Shown here piece by piece: positions 51,388 through 59,947 of a stretch of DNA of 64,000 bases. How positions within the stretch are numbered: position 1 is the first letter of the stretch; every line of letters begins with the position of its first letter. The translations under genes and the position numbers were made by a program. The stretch spans positions 15,367 to 79,366 of the forward strand of contig CALNZC010000047.1 of NCBI GenBank assembly GCA_942490895.1, written 5' to 3'. Source of the DNA: JAGNXB01 sp942490895 (lineage in GTDB: Bacteria; Bacteroidota; Bacteroidia; Chitinophagales; Saprospiraceae). The notes under the pieces are model-generated. The model saw only the letters and a list, made by a program, of their open reading frames with translations. It ran no database searches and was not told the DNA's origin.

Positions 51388-52977
51388 ATGTTGATCTACG
51401 TATGGTTTTGTCTGTCTGGCATGCTTCCACTCACCACTCAGGGAGGATGTATTTCAGGAAATTGTCTGAATGGCACAGGAGTGTACCAGTTTGCAAGTGG
51501 TGCCCGGTACGAAGGCGCGTTCCAGAATGGAAAACGGCAAGGTCGAGGCACACTGACCCTATCCAATGGTTTGATCTATCAAGGAAGCTTCCTTCGCGAT
51601 TATCGAGAAGGGGAGGGGCGTCAATCCAGTCCGGAAGGATCTGTATATACAGGCCAATTTTATCGCGACCGATATCATGGAAAGGGAACCATGATTTTTG
51701 CAGATGGAGCGACTTACCGGGGAGATTGGCAAACAGGAAAAATGCATGGAGTGGGTGAGCTGACCAAGTCGACCGGCGATCAATACATCGGCGCTTTCCG
51801 CTATGGGCAGATGGATGGAGCGGGTGTGTTGATCCGGGCCAATGGCACCCGTACAGAAGGAATATGGAAGGAAGGGAGGCAACTGGATGATGCTGTTGTG
51901 GAGTCCAGGGTCCAATCAACCCATGAAAAGCCGTCCCGGGCGTCAGACGCGACTGCCACATTCAACAGACCTGCAGCCAGTCGGCAACCATCCATTTACG
52001 TATACATGGATGGCAGTCGGTACGAAGGTACCATGGCTCAGGGGCTTCCAGAAGGTACCGGGACGTGCCATTATGCGAACGGAGATGTGTATACGGGCGA
52101 GTGGTCGAGGCATAGCCCTCATGGAACGGGGGCCCTGCAGATGCCTGATGGCCGACGTTTGCAGGGGCATTGGGTCTATGGACAACTTAAAAAGTTGACC
52201 GCTCCTACCCAATCTTTGGATCGTCGGCAGATTGCCCCTGTTCACGATGACAAGATCAGGGTCTGGGCAGTTGTGGTGGGGATTGCGCCGTATCAGCATA
52301 TGCCTGCCCTGCAATATCCAGACGATGATGCGTATCAGATGTACGCCTTCTTGCGGAGTCCTGAAGGAGGGGCGCTCCCGGAGGATCAAATTCGGCTCCT
52401 GATCAATGAAGAGGCTACTCGAGATCACGTGATCCAGGCCATGCAGGAAATGTTCGGTTATGCGGATGAGAACGATGTGATTCTCTTTTACTTTAGTGGG
52501 CATGGGCTGGATGGCGCTCTCTTGCCAGCAGATTTTGATGGCTTTAATAACCGATTGTTCTATCAGGAGTTGACCTCCCTTCTGGATCAAAGCCTGGCTC
52601 GACAGAAACTGGTCATTGCTGACGCCTGCTACTCCGGATCACTTCTGGCTGCCAAAGGCGACACAGGCTTTGACCTCGATCAATATTACCGTGAGCTGGA
52701 AAAAGCCGCAGGGGGTACGGCCATCCTGTTGAGTTCCAAACAAGAAGAATACTCCTTGGAGGACAAGGGGTTACGGGCAGGCGTCTTCTCCTACTACCTG
52801 CGCCAGGGTCTGAAGGGAAATGCAGACAAGGATCAGGATGGTGTGATCCGGATCGGTGAATTGTATGCGTATATCCACCAAAAGGTGAGATCACGTACTA
52901 AAGACCGACAATCACCTGTTTTGAAGGGGAGCTATGATGAAAACATGCCATTGGCTTACCTGCGGCCCCGTGGATAG
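51388..52977 (+). CDS. Exported MORN-repeat caspase-like protein, first copy
   Basis: A 529-residue protein with a short hydrophobic signal (MLIYVWFCLSGMLPL). About ten MORN repeats (residues 25-265; YEGAFQNGKRQGRGTL, YTGEWSRHSPHGTGAL) are followed by a caspase-like peptidase domain from about 290 (VWAVVVGIAPYQHMPAL). The catalytic pair is His372 in YFSGHG and Cys414 in IADACYSG. The domain order (repeats first, protease last) and the predicted export distinguish it from cytoplasmic metacaspases in defence systems. The second copy begins 15 bases downstream. Arg/Lys specificity is usual for the group but unproven here. Confidence 0.87.
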   Translation: MLIYVWFCLSGMLPLTTQGGCISGNCLNGTGVYQFASGARYEGAFQNGKRQGRGTLTLSNGLIYQGSFLRDYREGEGRQSSPEGSVYTGQFYRDRYHGKGTMIFADGATYRGDWQTGKMHGVGELTKSTGDQYIGAFRYGQMDGAGVLIRANGTRTEGIWKEGRQLDDAVVESRVQSTHEKPSRASDATATFNRPAASRQPSIYVYMDGSRYEGTMAQGLPEGTGTCHYANGDVYTGEWSRHSPHGTGALQMPDGRRLQGHWVYGQLKKLTAPTQSLDRRQIAPVHDDKIRVWAVVVGIAPYQHMPALQYPDDDAYQMYAFLRSPEGGALPEDQIRLLINEEATRDHVIQAMQEMFGYADENDVILFYFSGHGLDGALLPADFDGFNNRLFYQELTSLLDQSLARQKLVIADACYSGSLLAAKGDTGFDLDQYYRELEKAAGGTAILLSSKQEEYSLEDKGLRAGVFSYYLRQGLKGNADKDQDGVIRIGELYAYIHQKVRSRTKDRQSPVLKGSYDENMPLAYLRPRG

Positions 52978-52980
52978 CTC

Positions 52981-52988
52981 TATCTTTG
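52981..52988 (+). promoter_or_regulatory. -7 element candidate (TATCTTTG) between the MORN-caspase genes
   Basis: Perfect TAnnTTTG in the 15-base gap, 4 bases before the ATG at 52993, the same near-leaderless geometry as at 46615. No -33 box at normal spacing was found, so it may be fortuitous. Confidence 0.25.
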
Positions 52989-52992
52989 TACG

Positions 52993-54672
52993 ATGCGGAT
53001 AACCTTACTCCTCATATTTGTCCTGTTTGGTGCCGTGATGGTTCACGGCCAATGCATTTCCGGTGATTGCCGGAATGGCCGGGGCATCTATGTGTATCCG
53101 TCCGGAGCAAAGTATATCGGTGATTTTAAGGATGGAGAGATTCATGGAATCGGCACCTGTTACTATACCGATGGGAGTAAGTATCAAGGGGAGTGGCAAC
53201 ATCGGTATCCTCAGGGCAAAGGGATCAAGACCTATGCGGATGGATATAAGTATACAGGATCCTGGATCAAAGGAAAGCCAGTTGATGAATTTGGTCAGCT
53301 GCTGGAAGAATATGTCATGGCCAACAAGGAAGACGACAACGATGGGACGGATATCCAGTCGGGTTGTATCGCTGGCGACTGCGAGAATGGATTAGGTACG
53401 TTCGCCTATCCGGATGGAAGCAAATATGATGGCCAATTCGTCAATGGAAAACTGCTGGGTTTAGGTACCTGGTATTTTGCCAACGGTGACAAATATGTCG
53501 GGTCGTTTCGCAATAACTTCCCCCATGGGAAAGGCACACTATACGCGGGGGATGGTGAAGAGACTCAAGGAGAATGGCGTGATGGTGAATATGTCGGGTC
53601 ATCCCAACCGGAAAAGATCCGATTGGGCTGTATCGAAGGCGATTGCAATGAAGGTGTAGGCACCTATGTCTATCAGGATGCTTCGGCAACCTATAAAGGA
53701 GAATTCGAACGCGGCCGACCTGCTGGACAAGGATCCGTGGTTTTTGCCAATGGTGATCGCTACTCCGGGGAATGGGATGAAGGTCAGTTCAATGGGCGGG
53801 GCACCCTCTACAAGCGAGACGGAACCGTCATTCGCGGCCAGTGGACCAATGGCCAATACCAGATCCCGGCAGAAGTAGAGGCGGAACTCCTGGCCGAACG
53901 CGCAGTGGATACGGGAGCGGTGCAGATCAACGAGCCCAAGCTCCATGCCCGCCCACAGAAAGTGTGGGCAGTGGTCGTCGGTGTAGCTGCGTACAATCAC
54001 ATGCCGGCACTGCGATATACGGATGATGACGCCTATCGGGTTTATGCATTTCTCAAGAGCCCTGAAGGAGGAGCGCTACCCGACAGTCAGATCCGGATCC
54101 TGGTTGATGAGGAAGCGACTCTGAACCATATCCGAGAGACAATCCAGAACCTGTTCTCTCAGGCTGGGCCGGATGATCTGGTCGTCCTGTACTTTTCAGG
54201 ACATGGGGTCAAAGGCGCATTCTTGCCCTATGATTTTGACGGATACAACCGCAAACTACATCACGAGGAGATCGGTGAGTTATTGCAAAATAGTCCGGCA
54301 CGCTATAAGATCTGTTTTGCGGATGCCTGCCACAGTGGTGGCCTCTTTGCGGATCGATCCGTCAGCGTTCAACCGGAGTTGGTCAATTTCTATCAGGACC
54401 TGTTTGCGGCTGCGCAGGGTACGGCAATCATTATGTCCTCAAAATCTGAAGAAACCTCTCTGGAGTCCAGTGGATTGCGGCAGGGTGTCTTCAGTCATTT
54501 CCTGATCCGTGGACTAAAAGGAGAAGCGGACTATGATGGTGATCACCTGGTGAGTATCCAGGAGTTGTATGATTATATCTACGTGAATGTGCGGGCGTAT
54601 ACCGGTATGCGTCAAAGTCCGGTCATCAAAGGGAATTACGATCCGCACATGCCGGTTTCCGTTGCGAAGTAG
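52993..54672 (+). CDS. Exported MORN-repeat caspase-like protein, second copy
   Basis: A 559-residue paralogue of the preceding gene. A clear signal peptide (MRITLLLIFVLFGAVMVHGQ) is followed by MORN repeats arranged in three blocks, each opened by a Cys-pair motif: CISGDCRNGRG (21), CIAGDCENGLG (125) and CIEGDCNEGVG (213). The caspase domain follows from 323 (KVWAVVVGVAAYNHMPAL) with His404 (YFSGHG) and Cys446 (FADACHSGG). The Cys pairs could form disulfides in the periplasm. The first copy keeps only one such block (CISGNC). Adjacent position and matching order imply tandem duplication with divergence. Target proteins are unknown. Confidence 0.88.
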   Translation: MRITLLLIFVLFGAVMVHGQCISGDCRNGRGIYVYPSGAKYIGDFKDGEIHGIGTCYYTDGSKYQGEWQHRYPQGKGIKTYADGYKYTGSWIKGKPVDEFGQLLEEYVMANKEDDNDGTDIQSGCIAGDCENGLGTFAYPDGSKYDGQFVNGKLLGLGTWYFANGDKYVGSFRNNFPHGKGTLYAGDGEETQGEWRDGEYVGSSQPEKIRLGCIEGDCNEGVGTYVYQDASATYKGEFERGRPAGQGSVVFANGDRYSGEWDEGQFNGRGTLYKRDGTVIRGQWTNGQYQIPAEVEAELLAERAVDTGAVQINEPKLHARPQKVWAVVVGVAAYNHMPALRYTDDDAYRVYAFLKSPEGGALPDSQIRILVDEEATLNHIRETIQNLFSQAGPDDLVVLYFSGHGVKGAFLPYDFDGYNRKLHHEEIGELLQNSPARYKICFADACHSGGLFADRSVSVQPELVNFYQDLFAAAQGTAIIMSSKSEETSLESSGLRQGVFSHFLIRGLKGEADYDGDHLVSIQELYDYIYVNVRAYTGMRQSPVIKGNYDPHMPVSVAK

Positions 54673-54966
54673 ATTCTACTTCTTATGTTTCCATGTGCCA
54701 TCCAGCGTTTGCGGCCATTCGATTGCGCGATTCCCGCATGGATTGTTTGAGCTTGGCCTTCAAGTTTGGGGCGGTAAACCTGTAGTCCATCGTTCAACTG
54801 TCTCTGCCAATTGTTTCTGTGACTTAGTTGTTCCATTGATTGGAAGGCCAGTCCGGTCACAGTTCCGGAGTATTTGATGTGAAGGCTGGGGATATACTGT
54901 TCTCTCGGACTCAAGGATTCCGATGCGTCAGAAACTGATCCATTCTGCTGGAGTGGTCGGCGATTA
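54673..54966. other. Intergenic region after the MORN-caspase genes
   Basis: No convincing gene. A basic 92-codon frame on the minus strand overlaps the end of the upstream gene and was not accepted. The right end is the terminator of the DUF4397 gene. Confidence 0.5.
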
Positions 54967-54999
54967 AAAAAGCCACCCCATCAGTTGATGAGGTGGCTT
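54967..54999 (-). terminator. Terminator after the DUF4397 gene
   Basis: On the minus strand a 13-bp stem with one mismatch (AAGCCACC-t-CATCA paired to TGATG-g-GGTGGCTT) is followed by a U-run. It lies 28 bases past the stop of the gene at 55027. Confidence 0.8.
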
Positions 55000-55026
55000 G
55001 CTGAACTATGAGAAACCCCTAACTTC

Positions 55027-57903
55027 TTATTGTTTGAGAACCCTCAGGGTCGAAATTGCTCCGCTTTCTGGCTGAAGCTGCAAGAAGTAGATTCCTGCAG
55101 GCAGCGATGGTACTGGGATCTGGATGTTACCCGTTCCAGGACCTGCAATCAGGTTCTGACTCTGTACAGGCTGACCATTCACATCCACTAATGTCATCGT
55201 CACTCTTGTATCTTTTCCTATCTGAGTACTGAGATTGATGACATCATTGACCGGGTTGGGCCAGATGTTCAATTCGCCCAGCACAGGATTGACTGTAGAA
55301 GTGATGGTGCTGAGCGGGAACGTTGTGCCATCTGCAAGTGCGACCCACAGGCCGAAAGAAGGTGATTGGCCCAGGAATCCAGTAGCAAAAACAGTAGCTG
55401 CACCACCTGCCAGAGATGTAACATCGGCATTGTAGCTGAACAGGTTATTGGTATTGTCGTTTGCAGGAGTGATGTTTAACTGATATTCTCCCGCAGGGAC
55501 CGTGAGATATCCATCAAAGGTGCCATACTCCAGATTGTCGACAACTGGAACCTGAGAACTTCCAACGGTCACATCTACGGTTGGCGCATTCGGCGAGCCA
55601 TGAAAGACGAGCAGATCCACATCAGTTGGAGAATCGGCTGCCTCCCTGGCCTGATCGAAGATGGCGATATCAAATGGTGTATTCATATCTCCAACAACAC
55701 CATACGCCATGGCGATGTATGTTTCACCATTCACCAACTCTACCGGGAAGGTTGCAATAATGTCTCCAGGAGAAGAACTTGGTGAAGGCGCGACACCAAC
55801 ATTGAGGACTACACCAGCAGGCAGTTCAATATATGGAGTCGCCTGGCGGAATGCGAGTTCTGTGATCGGTGTCAGCTGGTCATTAATCCAGATATCAACA
55901 GTTGGTGACGGAGAGTTGTGGATGATCTGCAAGCGTGCGGCCTGGATGGCAGGCAGAGGAATGACAGTACCGTCTGCAAGGACAGCAAAGAGGCCAAACC
56001 CTGGATCCTGACCGAGATAACCGGAAGCGATCACCGTTGCAGATTGACCCTCAATACCGGATAGATCAGCTTCAAACGAAGCGACAATCGGTTGAGTGCC
56101 AGCAGCAGAAATATCCAGGATATAACGATCTGCAGGTACAGAAGCATAGCCACTGGCTTCAGCAAACTGGAGGTCTGGAAACAATGTCCCCACGCCACGA
56201 GCGCGCACATCTACTGCAGGTGCATCCGGTGAACCGTGAAAAGCGATGATATCTACTTCGTCCTCTTCTACCGCACGAAGACGTGCCATTTCTAAAACCT
56301 CCAGGTTGAAAGGTGTCATCATGTTTCCGACCACACCATTCGCGATGACCTGGTAGTTTTCACCATTGGTCAATTCAACCGGGAATGTGGCAATAATGTC
56401 ACTTGGGGATGAACTCGGGGATACAGCGATGCCGATATTCAGAGTCACACCCGCGGGTACTTCCAGGAATTCTGTTGCCTCACGGAAAGAGAAATCCGTC
56501 TTGAAGGGCTGATCATTGACCCAGATATCCACTGTTGGACTCGGTGAATTGTGAATGATCTGGATATGCGCCAGAGATGTGTTACTCAATTCAATTACGG
56601 TGCCATCCGGAAGAGCAGCAAAAATGCCGAATCCTGGAGTCTGTCCAAGGAAGCCGGACGCAAAGACCACAGCGGAGCCGCCTCCCAGTGTGCTCAGATC
56701 CGCTTCGAAACTGGCTACAATCGGGTCCGTCATGGCTGCACGGATATCCAGGATATAGCGATCAGCGGGCACCGAAAAATAATCTGTAGTGAAGGTGTTG
56801 AATGCAAGGCCTTCTGCGAGCATGCCAACGTTTCGTGCTTCAATGTCGACTGCTGGAGCATCGGGAGCACCATGGAAGATGAGCAGATCCACATTCGCAG
56901 GGTCTGCCGCTGATTCCCGGCCAAGAGGGAACACATTGATCTCGAATGGGGTGTTCATGTCGCCGACAACACCTGCAGCGATAGCCACGTAGGTTTCGCC
57001 AGCCAGGAAGTTGGCAGGAAGGGTGTAAATGATATCGGAAGGGCTGCTACTGGGTGATGGGGCGATTCCGATAGACAGGTCGGTATTGGCCGGGACATCC
57101 AGGAATGCAGTGGCGTCACGAAAACTGAAATTGGTCTCGAAAGGAGCGTCATTCACCCAGATGTCCACAGTTGGCTCTGGTGAATTGTGAATGATCTGGA
57201 GTCGGGACGTAGTGATCGCTGGAAGTGGGACAACTGTGCCATCCGGTAGTGCGGCAAATAGACCGAATTCCGGGCTTTGGCCGAGATATCCGGAAGCGAC
57301 TACCATAGCAGCCTGGCCACCCAGGCTCGTCAGATTGGCACTGTAAGTAGCCACCACTGAAGTGGATCCGGCAGGGCGGATGTCCAGGGTGTAATCCCCT
57401 GCAGGAACCGCCTGGTACGGATTAAAGAAGCCGAAAGCCAGATCTTCTACAAGTGTAATGACACGTCGCGCATCGACGTCGACATTAGGTGCATCCGGGG
57501 AACCATGGAAGACACCAATTGCGATGTTATCCTGATTGTCACTGTTTTCTTGAGCACCGGCCAGAACTTCGATGTTAAACGGAGTCATCATGTCACCGAC
57601 CACGCCATTGGCGATGGCGACATAGGTTTCGCCTTCGGTCAGTGTGACCGGAAAAGTGGCGATGATGTCATTCGGTGATGAACTTGGCGACACAGCAACG
57701 CCGATCTGCAACTCCACTCCGGCTGGGACCGTTCTGAATTCTGTGGCTTCACGAAATCCAAAATCGGTTTCATAAGGTGTGCCATTCACCCAGATATCCA
57801 CTGTTGGACTCGGGGAATTGTGGATCACCTGTAATCGGGCAGTCTGAGCCTGAAGGCCAAGCCCCACCAGAAGGAATAGGATTAGGTAGGAAAACTTTCT
57901 CAT
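55027..57903 (-). CDS. Secreted fourfold DUF4397 protein with T9SS sorting domain
   Basis: A 958-residue exported protein. ATG 57903 (MRKFSYLILFLLVGL) starts the signal peptide. Four near-identical units of about 212 residues follow, each opening with RLQIIHNSPSPTVDIWVND or a close variant and containing a second half-unit FHGSPDAPAVDV. These are paired DUF4397 domains, eight in all. At DNA level the opening motif recurs near 57820, 57190, 56550 and 55915, a period of about 635 bases. The C-terminus (LNIWPNPVNDVINLST ... STLRVLKQ) is a T9SS type A sorting domain. A surface adhesin role is plausible but not shown. Confidence 0.88.
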   Translation of the reverse strand: MRKFSYLILFLLVGLGLQAQTARLQVIHNSPSPTVDIWVNGTPYETDFGFREATEFRTVPAGVELQIGVAVSPSSSPNDIIATFPVTLTEGETYVAIANGVVGDMMTPFNIEVLAGAQENSDNQDNIAIGVFHGSPDAPNVDVDARRVITLVEDLAFGFFNPYQAVPAGDYTLDIRPAGSTSVVATYSANLTSLGGQAAMVVASGYLGQSPEFGLFAALPDGTVVPLPAITTSRLQIIHNSPEPTVDIWVNDAPFETNFSFRDATAFLDVPANTDLSIGIAPSPSSSPSDIIYTLPANFLAGETYVAIAAGVVGDMNTPFEINVFPLGRESAADPANVDLLIFHGAPDAPAVDIEARNVGMLAEGLAFNTFTTDYFSVPADRYILDIRAAMTDPIVASFEADLSTLGGGSAVVFASGFLGQTPGFGIFAALPDGTVIELSNTSLAHIQIIHNSPSPTVDIWVNDQPFKTDFSFREATEFLEVPAGVTLNIGIAVSPSSSPSDIIATFPVELTNGENYQVIANGVVGNMMTPFNLEVLEMARLRAVEEDEVDIIAFHGSPDAPAVDVRARGVGTLFPDLQFAEASGYASVPADRYILDISAAGTQPIVASFEADLSGIEGQSATVIASGYLGQDPGFGLFAVLADGTVIPLPAIQAARLQIIHNSPSPTVDIWINDQLTPITELAFRQATPYIELPAGVVLNVGVAPSPSSSPGDIIATFPVELVNGETYIAMAYGVVGDMNTPFDIAIFDQAREAADSPTDVDLLVFHGSPNAPTVDVTVGSSQVPVVDNLEYGTFDGYLTVPAGEYQLNITPANDNTNNLFSYNADVTSLAGGAATVFATGFLGQSPSFGLWVALADGTTFPLSTITSTVNPVLGELNIWPNPVNDVINLSTQIGKDTRVTMTLVDVNGQPVQSQNLIAGPGTGNIQIPVPSLPAGIYFLQLQPESGAISTLRVLKQ

Positions 57904-58134
57904 TTGTGCGTTTTTGATGATTGATGACGACGTAATCATTAAAAGGTCTATTTTGTTTAACGAATGAGATTAGAAAGTTCTAAATAGTTAAACAAAAGTC
58001 TTGAATCCTTTAAAAATGTGCATTCGATGATGTTTGAAAAATTTTCGAAACAGGACGGGAGACGTAAAATTTGAATTGTCTTACTTTGCAACTTCCCCTC
58101 TGACTATATCGTTAATGGATACATATTCTTAGCT

Positions 58135-59061
58135 ATGCGTAGTTCCTGGATCAACTGGCTTTCAGCCGCAATATTTCTTTTGGCTCTTACTCTTGTAGGG
58201 ACCTCATTTCTAACTGAACGAGATCCTTCGGGGAAGCCAGCGACGAATTGGATCGGGTTGCCCCAACAGATTACTTCCATCTCAACGGATCGGAGTTATT
58301 CCTTTGCAGGTGAACAGATGGATCTGGAAAACTATGACATACTTGAGCGGCTGGATAGGGAGCTCATCGTAAACGCCTATTATCATTCCAGCACCTTGCT
58401 GATCCTGAAAAAGTCCAAGCGATATTTTTCGATCATAGAGCCGATTCTCAAGGAAGAAGGGCTGCCGGACGACCTGAAATACCTGGCTGCGGCAGAGAGC
58501 GCACTGATGAATGGGACCTCTTCTGCCGGGGCCAAGGGAGTGTGGCAATTCATGGAGGCTACAGGGAAATCCTTTGACCTGGAGATCAATAGTGAGATCG
58601 ATGAGCGAAACCATCTTGAAAAATCAACTCGCGCAGCCTGTAGATATCTCAAATCCTATTATGAAAAGTTCGGAAGCTGGAAGCTTGCCGCTTCTGCTTA
58701 CAACATGGGAGGGCCAAGACTTTCCAGGGAAATGGAGGTCCAACGGGCTTCTACTTATGAAGAAGTGAATCTGAATAGTGAGACGTCCCGTTACCTGTTT
58801 CGGATTGTTGCCCTGAAGACTATTTTGGAAGACCCGGAAGCTTTTGGCTATCAATTGGCAGCGTCCGAGTACTATCCGCCCTTCCAGGAGTGTTATCAGA
58901 TCGAAGTCAGTGAACCGGTACCCAACTGGGGCGATTTTGCGATCAAGTACGGTACGGATTATCGGACATTGAAAGTGTATAACCCCTGGTTGAAGGATAA
59001 CAAGCTGACCAACAAGGCACGCAAGACCTATACCGTTCTGGTGCCGAAGGTGCAGAAGTGA
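58135..59061 (+). CDS. Lytic transglycosylase, MltD-like
   Basis: A 308-residue exported enzyme that would cleave peptidoglycan glycan strands. The N-terminal hydrophobic segment is a signal or membrane anchor. The SLT domain runs from about 95 to 230: the catalytic Glu is in LAAAESALMNGTSSAGAKGVWQFM, followed by the helix YNMGGPRLSREM. The C-terminal part (PNWGDFAIKYGTDYRTLKVYNPWLKDN) resembles a LysM motif. One LysM and a short length make it smaller than E. coli MltD. It is divergent from the DUF4397 gene, with its own start at 58135, and convergent with the barrel gene. Confidence 0.88.
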   Translation: MRSSWINWLSAAIFLLALTLVGTSFLTERDPSGKPATNWIGLPQQITSISTDRSYSFAGEQMDLENYDILERLDRELIVNAYYHSSTLLILKKSKRYFSIIEPILKEEGLPDDLKYLAAAESALMNGTSSAGAKGVWQFMEATGKSFDLEINSEIDERNHLEKSTRAACRYLKSYYEKFGSWKLAASAYNMGGPRLSREMEVQRASTYEEVNLNSETSRYLFRIVALKTILEDPEAFGYQLAASEYYPPFQECYQIEVSEPVPNWGDFAIKYGTDYRTLKVYNPWLKDNKLTNKARKTYTVLVPKVQK

Positions 59062-59078
59062 CCGGGTGCATACCCACT

Positions 59079-59112
59079 AAAAAAGGCTTCCCGATTCGGG
59101 AAGCCTTTTTTA
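59079..59112. terminator. Bidirectional terminator between convergent genes
   Basis: Stem AAAAGGCTTCCCG/CGGGAAGCCTTTT with a 3-base loop, flanked by A- and T-runs. It serves both the transglycosylase and the barrel gene at 59133. Confidence 0.88.
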
Positions 59113-59132
59113 TTTGATGGTTGGTGATGCTA

Positions 59133-59882
59133 TTAAAAGAATGCGATGCCGACATTCATCACGGTGAAGTCATACGGCATGTCCTCCTTGAACAGGTTGT
59201 TGAGGTAATAATTGACATAGATACGGGCCTTTTTATAGCCGATCTGACCGGTCACCCCGTAGAGGACATCATTCAAGCCCAAGTCGGCGCGTAAGGTTGT
59301 TTCCAGGTCTCCATTATCCAGTTCGCCATCGATCTCAGAACTGCTGGCTACCCGAAACGCCACAAACCCACCGGCGGCGATGGATACTTTGTTTTGGTAT
59401 TCGAGCATCAATGGAATGGAAAGGGTATGGACATTTAATTCAGTATTGGTCACCCCATCCAAATCAGAATCATCATAATTGGGGATCTTGGTATCTGCGT
59501 CCCAGTCCAAACCGGCCTTGTCTGTCTCTACGTTGAGGTATCTCCACAGCAGTCCATAGTTGATATTGAATGAACTGCCAGCACCGCCAAGGCGAGTGCG
59601 CGCCATCAATCCGAAGTCTGTGCTCCAGGACTTCCAGGGCTTGAATTCAGGAACAAGAAAATTGCCGTCTTCAAAATTGGAGGTTACGAAGGTCGGTCCG
59701 ATGCCGAAGTAGCCTTCCAGGTTGGTGCGCTTTCCCGACTTCTTGCCCATTTTGAATTTGGTGGGATCAAAGTCAAAGTTGACATCTGTATCATCCGTAT
59801 CCGGTTCTTGTGCAGAACTGCTGACGGGGGCCAGCCAGGCGAGAATCATGAATGGGATTGCAAAAAAGAGATAACGTTTCAT
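59133..59882 (-). CDS. Outer-membrane beta-barrel protein (PorT-like family)
   Basis: A 249-residue exported barrel. ATG 59882 (MKRYLFFAIPFMILAWLAPV) is the start, since the longer frame lies in the preceding gene. An acidic linker (DTDDTDVNFDFDPTKFKMG) precedes the strands (LEGYFGIGPTFVTSNFEDG ... YDFTVMNVGIAFF), with a final aromatic residue as in outer-membrane barrels. It resembles the PorT-like outer-membrane proteins common in Bacteroidota, by pattern only. The function is unknown. A TATATTTA -7-like sequence lies about 20 bases upstream. Confidence 0.75.
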   Translation of the reverse strand: MKRYLFFAIPFMILAWLAPVSSSAQEPDTDDTDVNFDFDPTKFKMGKKSGKRTNLEGYFGIGPTFVTSNFEDGNFLVPEFKPWKSWSTDFGLMARTRLGGAGSSFNINYGLLWRYLNVETDKAGLDWDADTKIPNYDDSDLDGVTNTELNVHTLSIPLMLEYQNKVSIAAGGFVAFRVASSSEIDGELDNGDLETTLRADLGLNDVLYGVTGQIGYKKARIYVNYYLNNLFKEDMPYDFTVMNVGIAFF

Positions 59883-59947
59883 GCGTGCTGATTTTAGGAG
59901 GGTAAATATAGGTGTTTCTGAGATTTGACCTGCTCCAGGCAGGGTCA

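Noticed and set aside
54636..54914. 92-codon minus-strand frame with basic residues
   Set aside because: Overlaps the end of the MORN-caspase gene, has no recognisable motif and no promoter, and could not be supported as a gene.
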